Source: an uncultured Lachnospiraceae bacterium (GTDB lineage Bacteria > Bacillota > Clostridia > Lachnospirales > Lachnospiraceae). From it: a stretch of DNA of 21,431 bases. Below, one piece after another: positions 1 through 7,883 of the stretch (the first letter of the stretch is position 1; every line of letters starts with the position of its first letter). The notes under the pieces were generated by a model, which was given only the letters and a program-made list of their open reading frames with translations, made no database searches and was not told the DNA's origin. The stretch spans positions 1-21,431 of the forward strand of contig CAJUAE010000053.1 of NCBI GenBank assembly GCA_910583965.1, given 5' to 3'. Made by a program: the position numbers and the translations under genes.

Positions 1-38
1 TCCTTCGCAAACTCATTGAGTTGTTCCTTGTTGTACAT
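1..38 (-). CDS. Start of an unidentified gene downstream of the spike gene (partial)
   Basis: Only 12 complete codons lie in the window (MYNKEQLNEFAK), running off the left edge. The start is supported by a strong ribosome site (GGAGGAAAGG) just before the ATG and by close spacing of 12 bases after the stop of the upstream VgrG-like gene, so it is very likely the next gene of the same operon. In spike loci the next gene is often an effector, adaptor or PAAR-type tip protein, but nothing in 12 residues allows that call. Confidence 0.6.
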   Translation of the reverse strand, partial: MYNKEQLNEFAK

Positions 39-50
39 TCCTTTCCTCCA

Positions 51-1457
51 CTATTGTACATTAAATTTTGTCCCCTCTATTTTCAATTCATCTTTTAAGA
101 TAAGTTTACTGCTGCCTTGTACCAGCTTTATATAATCTGTCGCTTGTATGTCTAATCCCGTATCACTTTTTACAATTAGACTTCCTTCCGCATTAAGATT
201 TACATTCTTATTGCATTTAATTTCTATCCCTTTTTCATCATCCATGCATATAGACATCCCATTATTGTTAGTCATCATAATTGATGTTGGCGTAAGTTCT
301 ATCTGTTTCCCTTGTTTATTAGAAATAGATTTTCTATCTGGATTGCTCCTAGGCGCATTTTCTTGTGCATCCTCACTTGTATTTCCGTAATTTATAGCAC
401 TTATCACATATGCTTCCTGCTCACGTTCACTTGGAAAATAAAGTCTTACCCTATCTCCTTTTTCTGGCATACAATACCAACCAGTACCATCTGGAGAAGA
501 ATATACTGTAGAATACGGAAACCACTTTGCACCAGATTGCCCTTTATCAACACTTACAGCCACTTTTACAGTATCATTTTGCGTTGCAATTACAGATGCA
601 TCAAGAGATGCTCCAATTATTTTATTATTATAATAATGTATGGTTTTAAATCCGCCTGCTCTGCGCAGGATATAGGTATGGATCAATTCTTCTTCTTCCA
701 AACTGCCTGTCACTTCATACACATAAAATACTTGTTCAAGGAATCGGACTTTATCTCCTAATTCCAAATAGTCACGACTTTTTACTGTATAAAAAGTAAA
801 ATCATCTGGCAAAATTCCAGAAACCATATTTCTACTTTTATTTAAATATTCCTCCCGCATATTGCCAACAGAATATTCATTCACTTCAAAACTTTTTTCA
901 GGAGAATCTTCACATAATCCAAATGAATATCGTACTCCCTCTCCTGCATAATTAGGTATCAACGGCTGATTAAAGTGCGATGCAAGCCTTTTGGCAAACT
1001 CCCAGTCTGTTTCTTTATACTGCACAACAAGTTTTTTAATTGATATTCCTTTTCCGCAATTGTGCATATATATTACATGTCCATTTTCTGAGTTAATAAC
1101 ATTTAACAGCTTCTCGTACAGAATCGATTCCTTTTGAAAAGTTCGAGTATATTCCATACAATCCATTTGTTTCGTAGCACCTGTCAACACAACATTAGCA
1201 CTCTTTACCTCACCTGAATTTTTTACCTCCATATGTTCTATAATTCCTGAAAATATATTCTGCTGCCTTCCAGTTTCATCTACAATAAATAAAGTTGCAT
1301 AACCACATTCTGCCTTCTTAAAAAGCTCCTTTTCATATTCAGCATCAATAATACCTCTAATAACCGCTTTTCCATGCTCATTTACTTTCTTATAAATGTA
1401 GATATCTTGTATTGAAACAAATTCTGCAATGGACAATCCTATATATCGTTCTTTCAT
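51..1457 (-). CDS. VgrG-like / phage gpD-like spike protein without toxin extension
   Basis: A 468-residue protein that looks like the trimeric spike (hub plus needle) at the tip of contractile injection systems. Residues about 1-270 match the hub layout, with a signature ETDWEFAKRLASHF at 149-162. Residues about 280-357 look like the OB-fold (KWFPYSTVY at 311-319, WYCMPEKGDRVRLYFP at 327-342). The tail from about 383 has short alternating beta repeats typical of a needle. An upstream in-frame ATG at 1508 exists, but the ATG at 1457 is preferred: it has an AAGGAGGGCAGGCA ribosome site and overlaps the upstream stop as ATGA, a sign of translational coupling. It ends after the needle, so any cargo must bind non-covalently. 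The fold call rests on motif recognition, not alignment. Confidence 0.85.
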   Translation of the reverse strand: MKERYIGLSIAEFVSIQDIYIYKKVNEHGKAVIRGIIDAEYEKELFKKAECGYATLFIVDETGRQQNIFSGIIEHMEVKNSGEVKSANVVLTGATKQMDCMEYTRTFQKESILYEKLLNVINSENGHVIYMHNCGKGISIKKLVVQYKETDWEFAKRLASHFNQPLIPNYAGEGVRYSFGLCEDSPEKSFEVNEYSVGNMREEYLNKSRNMVSGILPDDFTFYTVKSRDYLELGDKVRFLEQVFYVYEVTGSLEEEELIHTYILRRAGGFKTIHYYNNKIIGASLDASVIATQNDTVKVAVSVDKGQSGAKWFPYSTVYSSPDGTGWYCMPEKGDRVRLYFPSEREQEAYVISAINYGNTSEDAQENAPRSNPDRKSISNKQGKQIELTPTSIMMTNNNGMSICMDDEKGIEIKCNKNVNLNAEGSLIVKSDTGLDIQATDYIKLVQGSSKLILKDELKIEGTKFNVQ

Positions 1458-2026
1458 TGCCTGCCCTCCTTTATAGTATTCATGACTTGCATTGCTACTA
1501 CCTTCCAATTCTGTGACTCTTTTGCAGGGCAGTTAAATATCCCTTGCATCAATTTGCCATCTATCGGAGTAAAGTACATCATATTATATAATTTCCCATC
1601 AATACCATTACTGATAAACTCAAACCATCCAATTGTATGATCTTCTATCTCTTCAAGTCCGTCCTCTAAAAATTTCATATCTGGTCTTGCACTGCGAAGC
1701 ACTCTCTTCAATGAATCTCGCATTAATTTCACTTGCCTGTTCGCTATTGGTTGTTCTAAAAGAGAAAAGGTAAAATTGATATCTGTCCTTTCATTTGTCT
1801 TTATAACTTGCGGCCGCTGCTCCATCGGATATTTCAATTTTGCCTGCTCTGCTGGCATATCTTGAAAAGATTTCGGAAGCATAATATACATTTTGCTATC
1901 AAACAATCCTATTTTTTCAAATATATATTGTTCTTCCTTTATTAAAATACCTTCTTCAATATTACCTTGGACCCCTTCTTTATATGTATTCATTGCCTTT
2001 ATCATCTTCTCATCTGCATAACTCAT
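1454..2026 (-). CDS. Small DcrB/DUF1795-like protein, candidate Eag-type effector chaperone
   Basis: A 190-residue soluble protein with no signal peptide. The middle and C-terminal parts (MYIMLPKSFQDMP, then KYPMEQRPQVIKTNE, then a long helix and a strand pair around GWFEFISNG and LYNMMYFTP) have the layout I associate with the DcrB / DUF1795 fold. In Gram-negative type VI systems, Eag chaperones of that family hold the transmembrane helices of effectors and load them on VgrG. Its position directly before a VgrG-like gene, overlapping it by four bases (ATGA), fits such a loading role. A longer frame begins at 2053, but the ATG at 2026 follows AAGGGGTG at good spacing and is preferred. The family call is by eye; an uncharacterised baseplate factor is the alternative. 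Confidence 0.6.
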   Translation of the reverse strand: MSYADEKMIKAMNTYKEGVQGNIEEGILIKEEQYIFEKIGLFDSKMYIMLPKSFQDMPAEQAKLKYPMEQRPQVIKTNERTDINFTFSLLEQPIANRQVKLMRDSLKRVLRSARPDMKFLEDGLEEIEDHTIGWFEFISNGIDGKLYNMMYFTPIDGKLMQGIFNCPAKESQNWKVVAMQVMNTIKEGRQ

Positions 2027-2069
2027 CTTTACACCCCTTACATGCTCTAGCACACATACCAGCCATTCC

Positions 2070-2092
2070 TTTGAAAGTGCTTTTCTTTCAAA
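2070..2092 (-). repeat. Intercistronic hairpin between Hsp70-like and Eag-like genes
   Basis: TTTGAAAG (2070-2077) pairs perfectly with CTTTCAAA (2085-2092) around a 7-base loop, inside the 85-base gap between the Hsp70-like stop and the next start. No run of T follows on the minus strand, so it is not a standard terminator. It may be an mRNA processing or stability element, or chance in AT-rich DNA. Confidence 0.4.
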
Positions 2093-2111
2093 TCAAATAT
2101 TATGATATCTC

Positions 2112-4721
2112 CTACTTCGTCCCATCAAAGAAATTTGTCATCCAACCTTCCGTCTCAAACAGAAAGAACCTGTCTGGACCCAACATAAGCTTTTCTCCAT
2201 CACGCAGCACAGGCACCACCAGAAAGCCCCAGCGCTGTTCTTCTGCTAGAATAAAAGAACGCAGTTCCCTGTTTACGATGGTGTCTACATCATCTTGTGG
2301 AATGCGCCCTTGATATTTTGCCACGATTTCTTCTGCCTCCACGGGCTGAAATTCCTTTGGATTAAAAGTACAGTTATATTTATAACGCTCCTGCCCATCT
2401 GTATCTTTTAGATATAGTTGCAGTGTCAAATCCGCGATTGTTCTCGCAATATATCCTTGTGTCTGTTCTCTGTCAAGGCTGTGAATTAATGTGCGTTCCT
2501 CGCCAGTATGTGTAATGGCTGTCACAATGTATGGAAATGCTGCCTGTTCGCTTGTTATCGTAACATCTGCATATCCAAACCGTTTATCTCTAATATATTT
2601 AATTGCCCCATCCAGACACATTAGTTTTAGACTATAATCTTCCTCCTCAAATGTACTGCGTTTCGACGACTCAATCACTTTTCCTGGTATAAATTCCTTA
2701 AGTGCTTCCCGAAATAATCCAATTTTACAAGACTGACCCGTAAGGCGCATAATTGCATATTCATCCAGTCTTCCATCCTCATAAGGCGGCTCAATAAAGC
2801 GCTTGACAAGACGATAGACATCCCCCTCTAACAGACGGCTAATCTGACTAATATTTAGATAAACAGGTGGGATATCCTTAACAACCTGCAATATACCTTC
2901 TCTGCGAACAGAAAGTTTAAAACGGTCTGCCTGCACATATATTGTTCCTGCCTCTGTGACTGGCACGCTGCTAACCACCACGCGAAGCGCTTCCCGCTTA
3001 CCATAAAACGCCTTCTTGACTTCTTCCGCCAGACCAAAAAGATAATAAAAATTATTTTTGATAGCAAAATACTCTGTATTACTTCTATGCTCATGATCCT
3101 TAAAACGTGTTGGAATAAACATCTCTGCTTTTTTGTACTCTGCATCCAACACACCATATACACTCTCGGCCCCCTCATTATCTATCCGCCGAAAGATATC
3201 CATTCCCATATCTTCTATAATATTTTCTATACTTCTAAGGCTTTCTGAACTTCCTAGCACACGAACTGCCGCAATTTTTAAAAGTTCCATAATACGGTAT
3301 GTCAGATTATTTCCACCAAAATCGGTATCACCATTTTCATATGCTGTTGCAATCCGAATCTTGTATGCAACTCTCTGGTCATTAATAGAAAAACGACTAG
3401 AGGACAAATCAGTTGTCCCACCACCGCAATCAATAATTAACGCTTTCAGTTCCTCATTATTTCTAAATCGTTTCTGGGCGATACGCTCTGAAATAGAGTT
3501 GTATAGAACTGCTACGCCTTCATCGAGCATTCCTTTTTCCATAATCTCATAGTTTGGCAGCAATTCTCGAAAAAGACGAAGAAATAACTGTTTTTGTTTT
3601 ACAGGCGCTGTAAGGTGCAGACTTCTAAACCGACATTTAAACTTCTGTGTTGCACAAGAAATAACATGCTCTAAAAACACGCGAATAATATCTTTTCTCT
3701 TTACAAAACAACGATGCCCATCCTTGTCCACGAGTTCTTCTTCTCTGTCTGGATCACTAATCCACCGTTTTATATCATAAAATGCACAAAATCCCTCATC
3801 GATATAGCTTGCCCGAAACAAACAGTCCGCTTCATACCCAAATACATAGACAACATTATTATTCTTAATATCCAGCACTCCAACTACAGATGGCAATAGT
3901 GGTGTCTCACATTTTTCATCATTAAGATATGTCACATAATTGGCTTCGTTTTCTTTAAGACATCCCTTCGCAGGGTCCCCCTCAAGCTGTTCCAAATAAC
4001 TAGAATCTAAATAAATACCTGCTGTTGTGTTAGAAGTGCCAAAATCAATTGCAAGTGGCATATCCATTTCCAAAAGCTCTCGCACCTGAAAATCCATAAC
4101 TGGAACTTCATAAAAATCCATATGTTCAGGACGCATTTCTTTATCTTCTTCATAAAAATGATACATCCAGTCCGACTGTATATGGTTCATACAATAAAGG
4201 CGATAATTTTTCACTGTGGAATCTTTACATGTCATCTTCTCTGATTTTGTAAGATAGATTTGATCAGTTCTTCCCTTGTAGGTGCGCAGATTAAATATTG
4301 CACAAATCTGACTGCCACTTACAAGAAGCGCATTCGTGCCAATAATTTCTGGATGATAACCAATGGTAAGTCCATCCAAACAGGTCACTGCAATTCCTTG
4401 ATAGACAACAATCTTTGCACAGCCACGCACAGAATGTGTCATAATATTGATTCTTGTTGTTCTAAGTAAATCCTCTAGTCGCTCTATCCTTTCTTTATTG
4501 TATTCTGTGATAAACAAATTGTCTTTTCTTCCCCGAAAACGCATAATTTGCCGAATGAGTTCATCTTTATCTAGCGGTGCCTGTATTCCATTGATAATTC
4601 GTTCCCGCCAGCAGATATCACGCAACTGAAACGTTGTCATAAGTTCCAGTTCTGCTCTACTATAGGATTTTATCTCTTTTTTAATACTGTCTGGCTTTAA
4701 TGTATAGGAATATTTGTCCAT
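2112..4721 (-). CDS. Large Hsp70-like (ASKHA) ATPase with SAP-like N-terminus
   Basis: An 869-residue protein with the nucleotide-binding signatures of the actin/Hsp70 superfamily: phosphate-1 AIDFGTSNTT (224-233), phosphate-2 IIDCGGGTTDLS (429-440), DTDFGGNNL (465-473, like DnaK's DTHLGGEDF), a divergent adenosine motif RLTGQSCKIG (659-668), and a following LDGAIKYI. Ahead of the ATPase are about 220 extra residues. Residues about 22-64 (ELMTTFQLRDIC then DKDELIRQIM) resemble a SAP/helix-extension-helix motif, and a beta-rich stretch follows. The C-terminus lacks a recognisable DnaK peptide-binding domain, so it is not the housekeeping DnaK. A GGAGATTTACG ribosome site precedes the ATG. With the J-domain protein in the same operon it could form a dedicated chaperone pair for assembly or disassembly of the injection machine; that is inference. 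Confidence 0.85.
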   Translation of the reverse strand: MDKYSYTLKPDSIKKEIKSYSRAELELMTTFQLRDICWRERIINGIQAPLDKDELIRQIMRFRGRKDNLFITEYNKERIERLEDLLRTTRINIMTHSVRGCAKIVVYQGIAVTCLDGLTIGYHPEIIGTNALLVSGSQICAIFNLRTYKGRTDQIYLTKSEKMTCKDSTVKNYRLYCMNHIQSDWMYHFYEEDKEMRPEHMDFYEVPVMDFQVRELLEMDMPLAIDFGTSNTTAGIYLDSSYLEQLEGDPAKGCLKENEANYVTYLNDEKCETPLLPSVVGVLDIKNNNVVYVFGYEADCLFRASYIDEGFCAFYDIKRWISDPDREEELVDKDGHRCFVKRKDIIRVFLEHVISCATQKFKCRFRSLHLTAPVKQKQLFLRLFRELLPNYEIMEKGMLDEGVAVLYNSISERIAQKRFRNNEELKALIIDCGGGTTDLSSSRFSINDQRVAYKIRIATAYENGDTDFGGNNLTYRIMELLKIAAVRVLGSSESLRSIENIIEDMGMDIFRRIDNEGAESVYGVLDAEYKKAEMFIPTRFKDHEHRSNTEYFAIKNNFYYLFGLAEEVKKAFYGKREALRVVVSSVPVTEAGTIYVQADRFKLSVRREGILQVVKDIPPVYLNISQISRLLEGDVYRLVKRFIEPPYEDGRLDEYAIMRLTGQSCKIGLFREALKEFIPGKVIESSKRSTFEEEDYSLKLMCLDGAIKYIRDKRFGYADVTITSEQAAFPYIVTAITHTGEERTLIHSLDREQTQGYIARTIADLTLQLYLKDTDGQERYKYNCTFNPKEFQPVEAEEIVAKYQGRIPQDDVDTIVNRELRSFILAEEQRWGFLVVPVLRDGEKLMLGPDRFFLFETEGWMTNFFDGTK

Positions 4722-4735
4722 CGTAAATCTCCTGT

Positions 4736-5443
4736 CTAATATAATGCCACTTCATCTAATTTCATTGTGCCCTCTGCCCCTATAATGCCAAAATGGTACT
4801 GCCAAAACACTCTAAGTTCAAATCCAATTGGCAGGAACATATCCTGAACAAATTGAAGTCGGTGTTCTTCAATATCGCTTTTGGGACATCGAATATAAAG
4901 CAACAATTTTTTTGGTTCTTTTTTAATCTGATAAAGCATTGCTTCTGGATATAGAATTAAAATTCCTTTTCGGAAATTCTGCAGAGAAGATCCTATTTCC
5001 ATTTGACTTAAGACCAGCGCTGCAAATCGTCCTTGTTTTTGACGGTCAATTATATTAAAATCATAGACTGTTCCCTTCCAGAAAGTCCCATCTTGAAGTT
5101 CTTCTAAAATTTTATGAATATAAATTTCCCTCTTGGTAATTCCACATCTTAAATCTGTATAAAGAATTGCATGTAATACTGCATCAATAAAATATTTCGA
5201 GAACTGAGTATACTCTTGTTCTTCTAATCCTAGACTTTCTGGTGCCAAAATTTCCTGAAAAATATCTGCAAAACGATATAAAAGGTTCAATTCTATTTCG
5301 TTGGAATGAACCTTTTTCTCATTGATACAAGGGAATGATTGCTCATAAAATGGACTGTATTCTTTTGCTTGCATAAATATTAAATCCTGCTCATCCCACC
5401 CCTGCTCAAATGCTCGCAACGCAATATCCCACATAAAATTCAT
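4736..5443 (-). CDS. Unrecognised 235-aa protein, candidate baseplate component
   Basis: A soluble acidic protein without membrane segments or a signal. The N-terminal half is helical (MNFMWDIALRAFEQGWDEQ, which recalls the N-terminus of several baseplate proteins). The C-terminal half ends in strand-rich sequence with LLLYIRCPK and FWQYHFGIIGAEGT, which reads as a compact conserved module. The gene lies between the 433-aa gene (stop 56 bases upstream) and the Hsp70-like gene (14 bases downstream), with AAGGGG before the ATG, so it is cotranscribed with the injection genes. I do not recognise the family. Position between effector cassette and spike makes a TssG- or gp7-like wedge adaptor the first idea, unproven. 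Confidence 0.75.
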   Translation of the reverse strand: MNFMWDIALRAFEQGWDEQDLIFMQAKEYSPFYEQSFPCINEKKVHSNEIELNLLYRFADIFQEILAPESLGLEEQEYTQFSKYFIDAVLHAILYTDLRCGITKREIYIHKILEELQDGTFWKGTVYDFNIIDRQKQGRFAALVLSQMEIGSSLQNFRKGILILYPEAMLYQIKKEPKKLLLYIRCPKSDIEEHRLQFVQDMFLPIGFELRVFWQYHFGIIGAEGTMKLDEVALY

Positions 5444-5499
5444 GTCTCAATTCCCCTTCCTTATCCACATGCAAATTTGATTACTTGCATAAATTATTA

Positions 5500-6801
5500 T
5501 TATATAATTTCACCTACACAATGGTAATCAGGAAAAATTCGTTGTACTTGTGTTACCAAAAAACTCATAATATCCTCGTTGAGATATTCAGAAGGATCTT
5601 TTACTGTAAATTGGACTACTAATATACGTCCTCCATCTCCTGTTCGCAACTCATCTGTCAAAAAAGAATCCATATTGTAATTGGCATCTTTGCATACTGT
5701 AGGAATCTCAGAACAAAGTCGAAACCCAGAAAAAGTCACATATTTTTCATAGTCAAACGCTTCTATTAGCCTTCCCATTTCCGCCTTGGTCTTAATACTT
5801 CTGCGAAACATTTCAGTGATACTTCCCGAAAAACTTTCTTTATATTGATTAGAAAGCATTGGATACTGGTATATTTCCTTACCTGTGGCCTGATGCACCT
5901 CATACAAATGCCATTCACAGGGCTTTTCAATTGGGCAGGTAATATACAAATCTCCATGAATGCGACGAATATTCGTAATCTCTGTTTCTGTATCTCGTAC
6001 CAAGTATCCGCAGTCTGGTTTTAGGCGCTGTGCAAAAAACAGATGTTCATAGTTCATCTTATCTACGCAGGGATTTGGATATGTACTTGTTTTTTCTGTC
6101 AAAGGCCATAGATTCCAGAGTGGAATCATATCATATTTTACTTGATTCGTATATTCTTCAAAATCAATCTGTATTTTTTCAATCTGTTCGCCGTCTTTTA
6201 TCTTCTCTGATGCACATAGATAAACATCTGCAAGTTTAGACAAATAAGCAGTATTCACAGTAAACCACGGCTGGAAGTTTACTCCAAACACTGCATATAG
6301 CTCCTGTATCATCTGTACATAATCTGTATTTTGTTTTAATAGAAAAGATGCCCTATATTCTCTTTTTGTCGTCTTGATAATTCCGTTAAAAATTCTTCCT
6401 TCTTGGTGAAATAATCGACGAACCTGTGTCGCAGTTCCTTTCATATAAACTGTATACAATTTCAAATCTTGTTCTTCCGAAAGTGCACTATTGATATCCT
6501 CACAAGTTATCACTGTTTTTTTTGTATCCTCAGGACGCATAGGATACAAAAAATGATCTGTCTCATCATAATGCTGCTGATCTGTGATAGAGATATATAT
6601 TGCATAGCTATTTTGCTCTGGATTGCACTCTGCCAAAATATTTTGTTCAAGTCTCTTATATGCCTGCTGATTGTAATCATATATTGCAGATAGAATATTC
6701 CCTGTTGTCTCCTTAAATAATTCACGGTCTTTTAAATTGGTAATTTCTAACATTCGTTTTCTGATATATTCCTTCATATCAAAATCTTGTCCATACGCCA
6801 T
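5500..6801 (-). CDS. Unrecognised 433-aa protein, candidate baseplate wedge component
   Basis: A cytosolic-type protein with a strong ribosome site (CGGAGGAGACAA-ATG). It opens with a helical region (MKEYIRKRMLEITNLKDREL, then a long helix to about residue 55), followed by mixed alpha/beta sequence. A Trp/Pro-rich stretch (PLWNLWPLTEKTSTYPNPC, about 228-246) precedes a beta-rich C-terminal half. No catalytic motif is apparent. The size, helical N-terminus and beta-rich core are compatible with baseplate wedge proteins (TssF / phage gp6 type), and the gene sits with the 235-aa gene upstream of the spike. That role is inference from context. A gene of comparable function is required for a contractile machine and no better candidate is in the window. 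Confidence 0.75.
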   Translation of the reverse strand: MAYGQDFDMKEYIRKRMLEITNLKDRELFKETTGNILSAIYDYNQQAYKRLEQNILAECNPEQNSYAIYISITDQQHYDETDHFLYPMRPEDTKKTVITCEDINSALSEEQDLKLYTVYMKGTATQVRRLFHQEGRIFNGIIKTTKREYRASFLLKQNTDYVQMIQELYAVFGVNFQPWFTVNTAYLSKLADVYLCASEKIKDGEQIEKIQIDFEEYTNQVKYDMIPLWNLWPLTEKTSTYPNPCVDKMNYEHLFFAQRLKPDCGYLVRDTETEITNIRRIHGDLYITCPIEKPCEWHLYEVHQATGKEIYQYPMLSNQYKESFSGSITEMFRRSIKTKAEMGRLIEAFDYEKYVTFSGFRLCSEIPTVCKDANYNMDSFLTDELRTGDGGRILVVQFTVKDPSEYLNEDIMSFLVTQVQRIFPDYHCVGEII

Positions 6802-6845
6802 TTGTCTCCTCCGTTATTTCTTTTATAGGCTTTTAAAGTCTATCC

Positions 6846-7124
6846 CTAATCCATAACATGTTTAAAATTTGGTATTGTATTTTCTATACTATCTAAATCA
6901 CCAAATTCTATCATCTTAACTTCCTGTGGAATTTCTACTCTACTAATTTGTATTCCTTTATTACAATTTTTGCACCAGATAGGCAAGTATCCAATACGTG
7001 TTGAGACATCTCCAACATATCTATAATCAATACTTTTTTTACCACATTCAGGACAAATAAAATCTTTTGTACAATAATTATTCGCGGATAAATTTGCTAA
7101 TAGCTTTAACCAATCATGAAACAT
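6846..7124 (-). CDS. Small zinc-ribbon protein in toxin cassette, candidate immunity
   Basis: A 92-residue protein with two CxxC pairs (CPECGKKS at about 24-31 and CKNCNKG at about 51-57), which should bind one zinc ion as a ribbon, followed by a short strand and an acidic C-terminal tail. It is the third small gene after the candidate toxin, 4 bases after the preceding stop. The ribosome site is weak, and a GGAG lies about 20 bases from the ATG, so expression may depend on coupling. Small acidic proteins directly after a toxin are usually immunity factors; a regulator or nucleic-acid binding role is equally open because of the zinc ribbon. Confidence 0.65.
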   Translation of the reverse strand: MFHDWLKLLANLSANNYCTKDFICPECGKKSIDYRYVGDVSTRIGYLPIWCKNCNKGIQISRVEIPQEVKMIEFGDLDSIENTIPNFKHVMD

Positions 7125-7128
7125 TTTT

Positions 7129-7512
7129 CTAAAATATTTCTCTCTCCTTTATTTTATCATCGCCTACGTTAATTATAATATTTTGACCATATTCTGTCAC
7201 GAATTCCACTGTTTTATTGTGAATACATTCAATACTTTCAATCCATATTTCTTTCTCATTTCGTCCCCATTCTTTCCACTGTTCTGTTTGTATGTGATAT
7301 TCATATTCTTTAAATGGTTCTCTTAAATAATATAGAATCACTCCACAACCACACATAACACAAAATGTCTCGTCTTCTGAAATAACTGCCATTTGGGGAT
7401 CGCCATAAAAATCCCCAATTTGAATTTTTCTTTGAGATTCTTTTATTTGTAATATTACAGTTTCATATTCACTATATACAATATAATGTTTGCTCTCTGC
7501 CAATAAATTCAT
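7129..7512 (-). CDS. Small hypothetical protein in toxin cassette, candidate immunity
   Basis: A 127-residue acidic soluble protein built mainly of predicted strands (YIVYSEYETVILQIKES, then FCVMCGCGVILYYLREP, then WIESIECIHNKTVEFV), the pattern of many beta-propeller-blade or single-sheet immunity proteins. A Cys-Gly-Cys is present near residue 54. It lies 20 bases after the 111-aa gene and 4 bases before the zinc-ribbon gene. The start at 7512 has only a poor ribosome site (AGAAGTG). I do not recognise the family. Function as immunity is inferred from position. Confidence 0.6.
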   Translation of the reverse strand: MNLLAESKHYIVYSEYETVILQIKESQRKIQIGDFYGDPQMAVISEDETFCVMCGCGVILYYLREPFKEYEYHIQTEQWKEWGRNEKEIWIESIECIHNKTVEFVTEYGQNIIINVGDDKIKEREIF

Positions 7513-7532
7513 TTTTGTACACTTCTATATTA

Positions 7533-7868
7533 TCACTCCCAATTTACACGATATCTTTCTTGCAACACCGAATCCATATTATTATCAACTAAAAAGAAGT
7601 ATATCTCATCCAAAAATCGATCTCTGTCTTTTCTATTAATAACAAAGTGTTTGTCAAATCGATCCTCTCCCTCAATGCGAACATCTTCTATTGATGCTAA
7701 GCTTAAATCTTCTCCAAACTCCCACACCAACATTGGTATTGTTAAATTAAATCCCTTATAATTCATATATATTTCATCTTTTTTACTAATCTCATAAATC
7801 TTTATTTTTAAATCAATATCTCTGTTTATATATATAAGATAACTTTCTTTATTTAATATATCCCACAT
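7533..7868 (-). CDS. Small hypothetical protein directly after the toxin, prime immunity candidate
   Basis: A 111-residue acidic protein with no signal or membrane segment. Strand-rich N-terminal half (YLIYINRDIDLKIKIYEIS, IYMNYKGFNLTIPMLVWEFG), then a helical C-terminus (RDRFLDEIYFFLVDNNMDSV). It starts 15 bases after the toxin stop behind an AGAGGAAA ribosome site. By the usual order of polymorphic toxin loci, the gene right after the toxin is its cognate immunity. A 1-2 domain alpha/beta protein of this size fits, but the family is not one I can name. Confidence 0.65.
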   Translation of the reverse strand: MWDILNKESYLIYINRDIDLKIKIYEISKKDEIYMNYKGFNLTIPMLVWEFGEDLSLASIEDVRIEGEDRFDKHFVINRKDRDRFLDEIYFFLVDNNMDSVLQERYRVNWE

Positions 7869-7883
7869 TGTAACAATTTCCTC

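Noticed and set aside
312..761. Plus-strand open frame opposite the spike gene
   Set aside because: No ribosome site, odd composition, and fully inside a well-supported gene on the other strand; the other antisense frames were dropped for the same reason.
1458..1508. Longer start for the first spike gene
   Set aside because: It would overlap the upstream gene by 55 bases and lacks a ribosome site, while the start at 1457 has a strong one and the ATGA coupling.
5470..5495. ATGCAA...TTGCAT inverted repeat in the gap between the 433- and 235-aa genes
   Set aside because: Only 6 pairs in AT-rich DNA with no T run; not distinguishable from chance.
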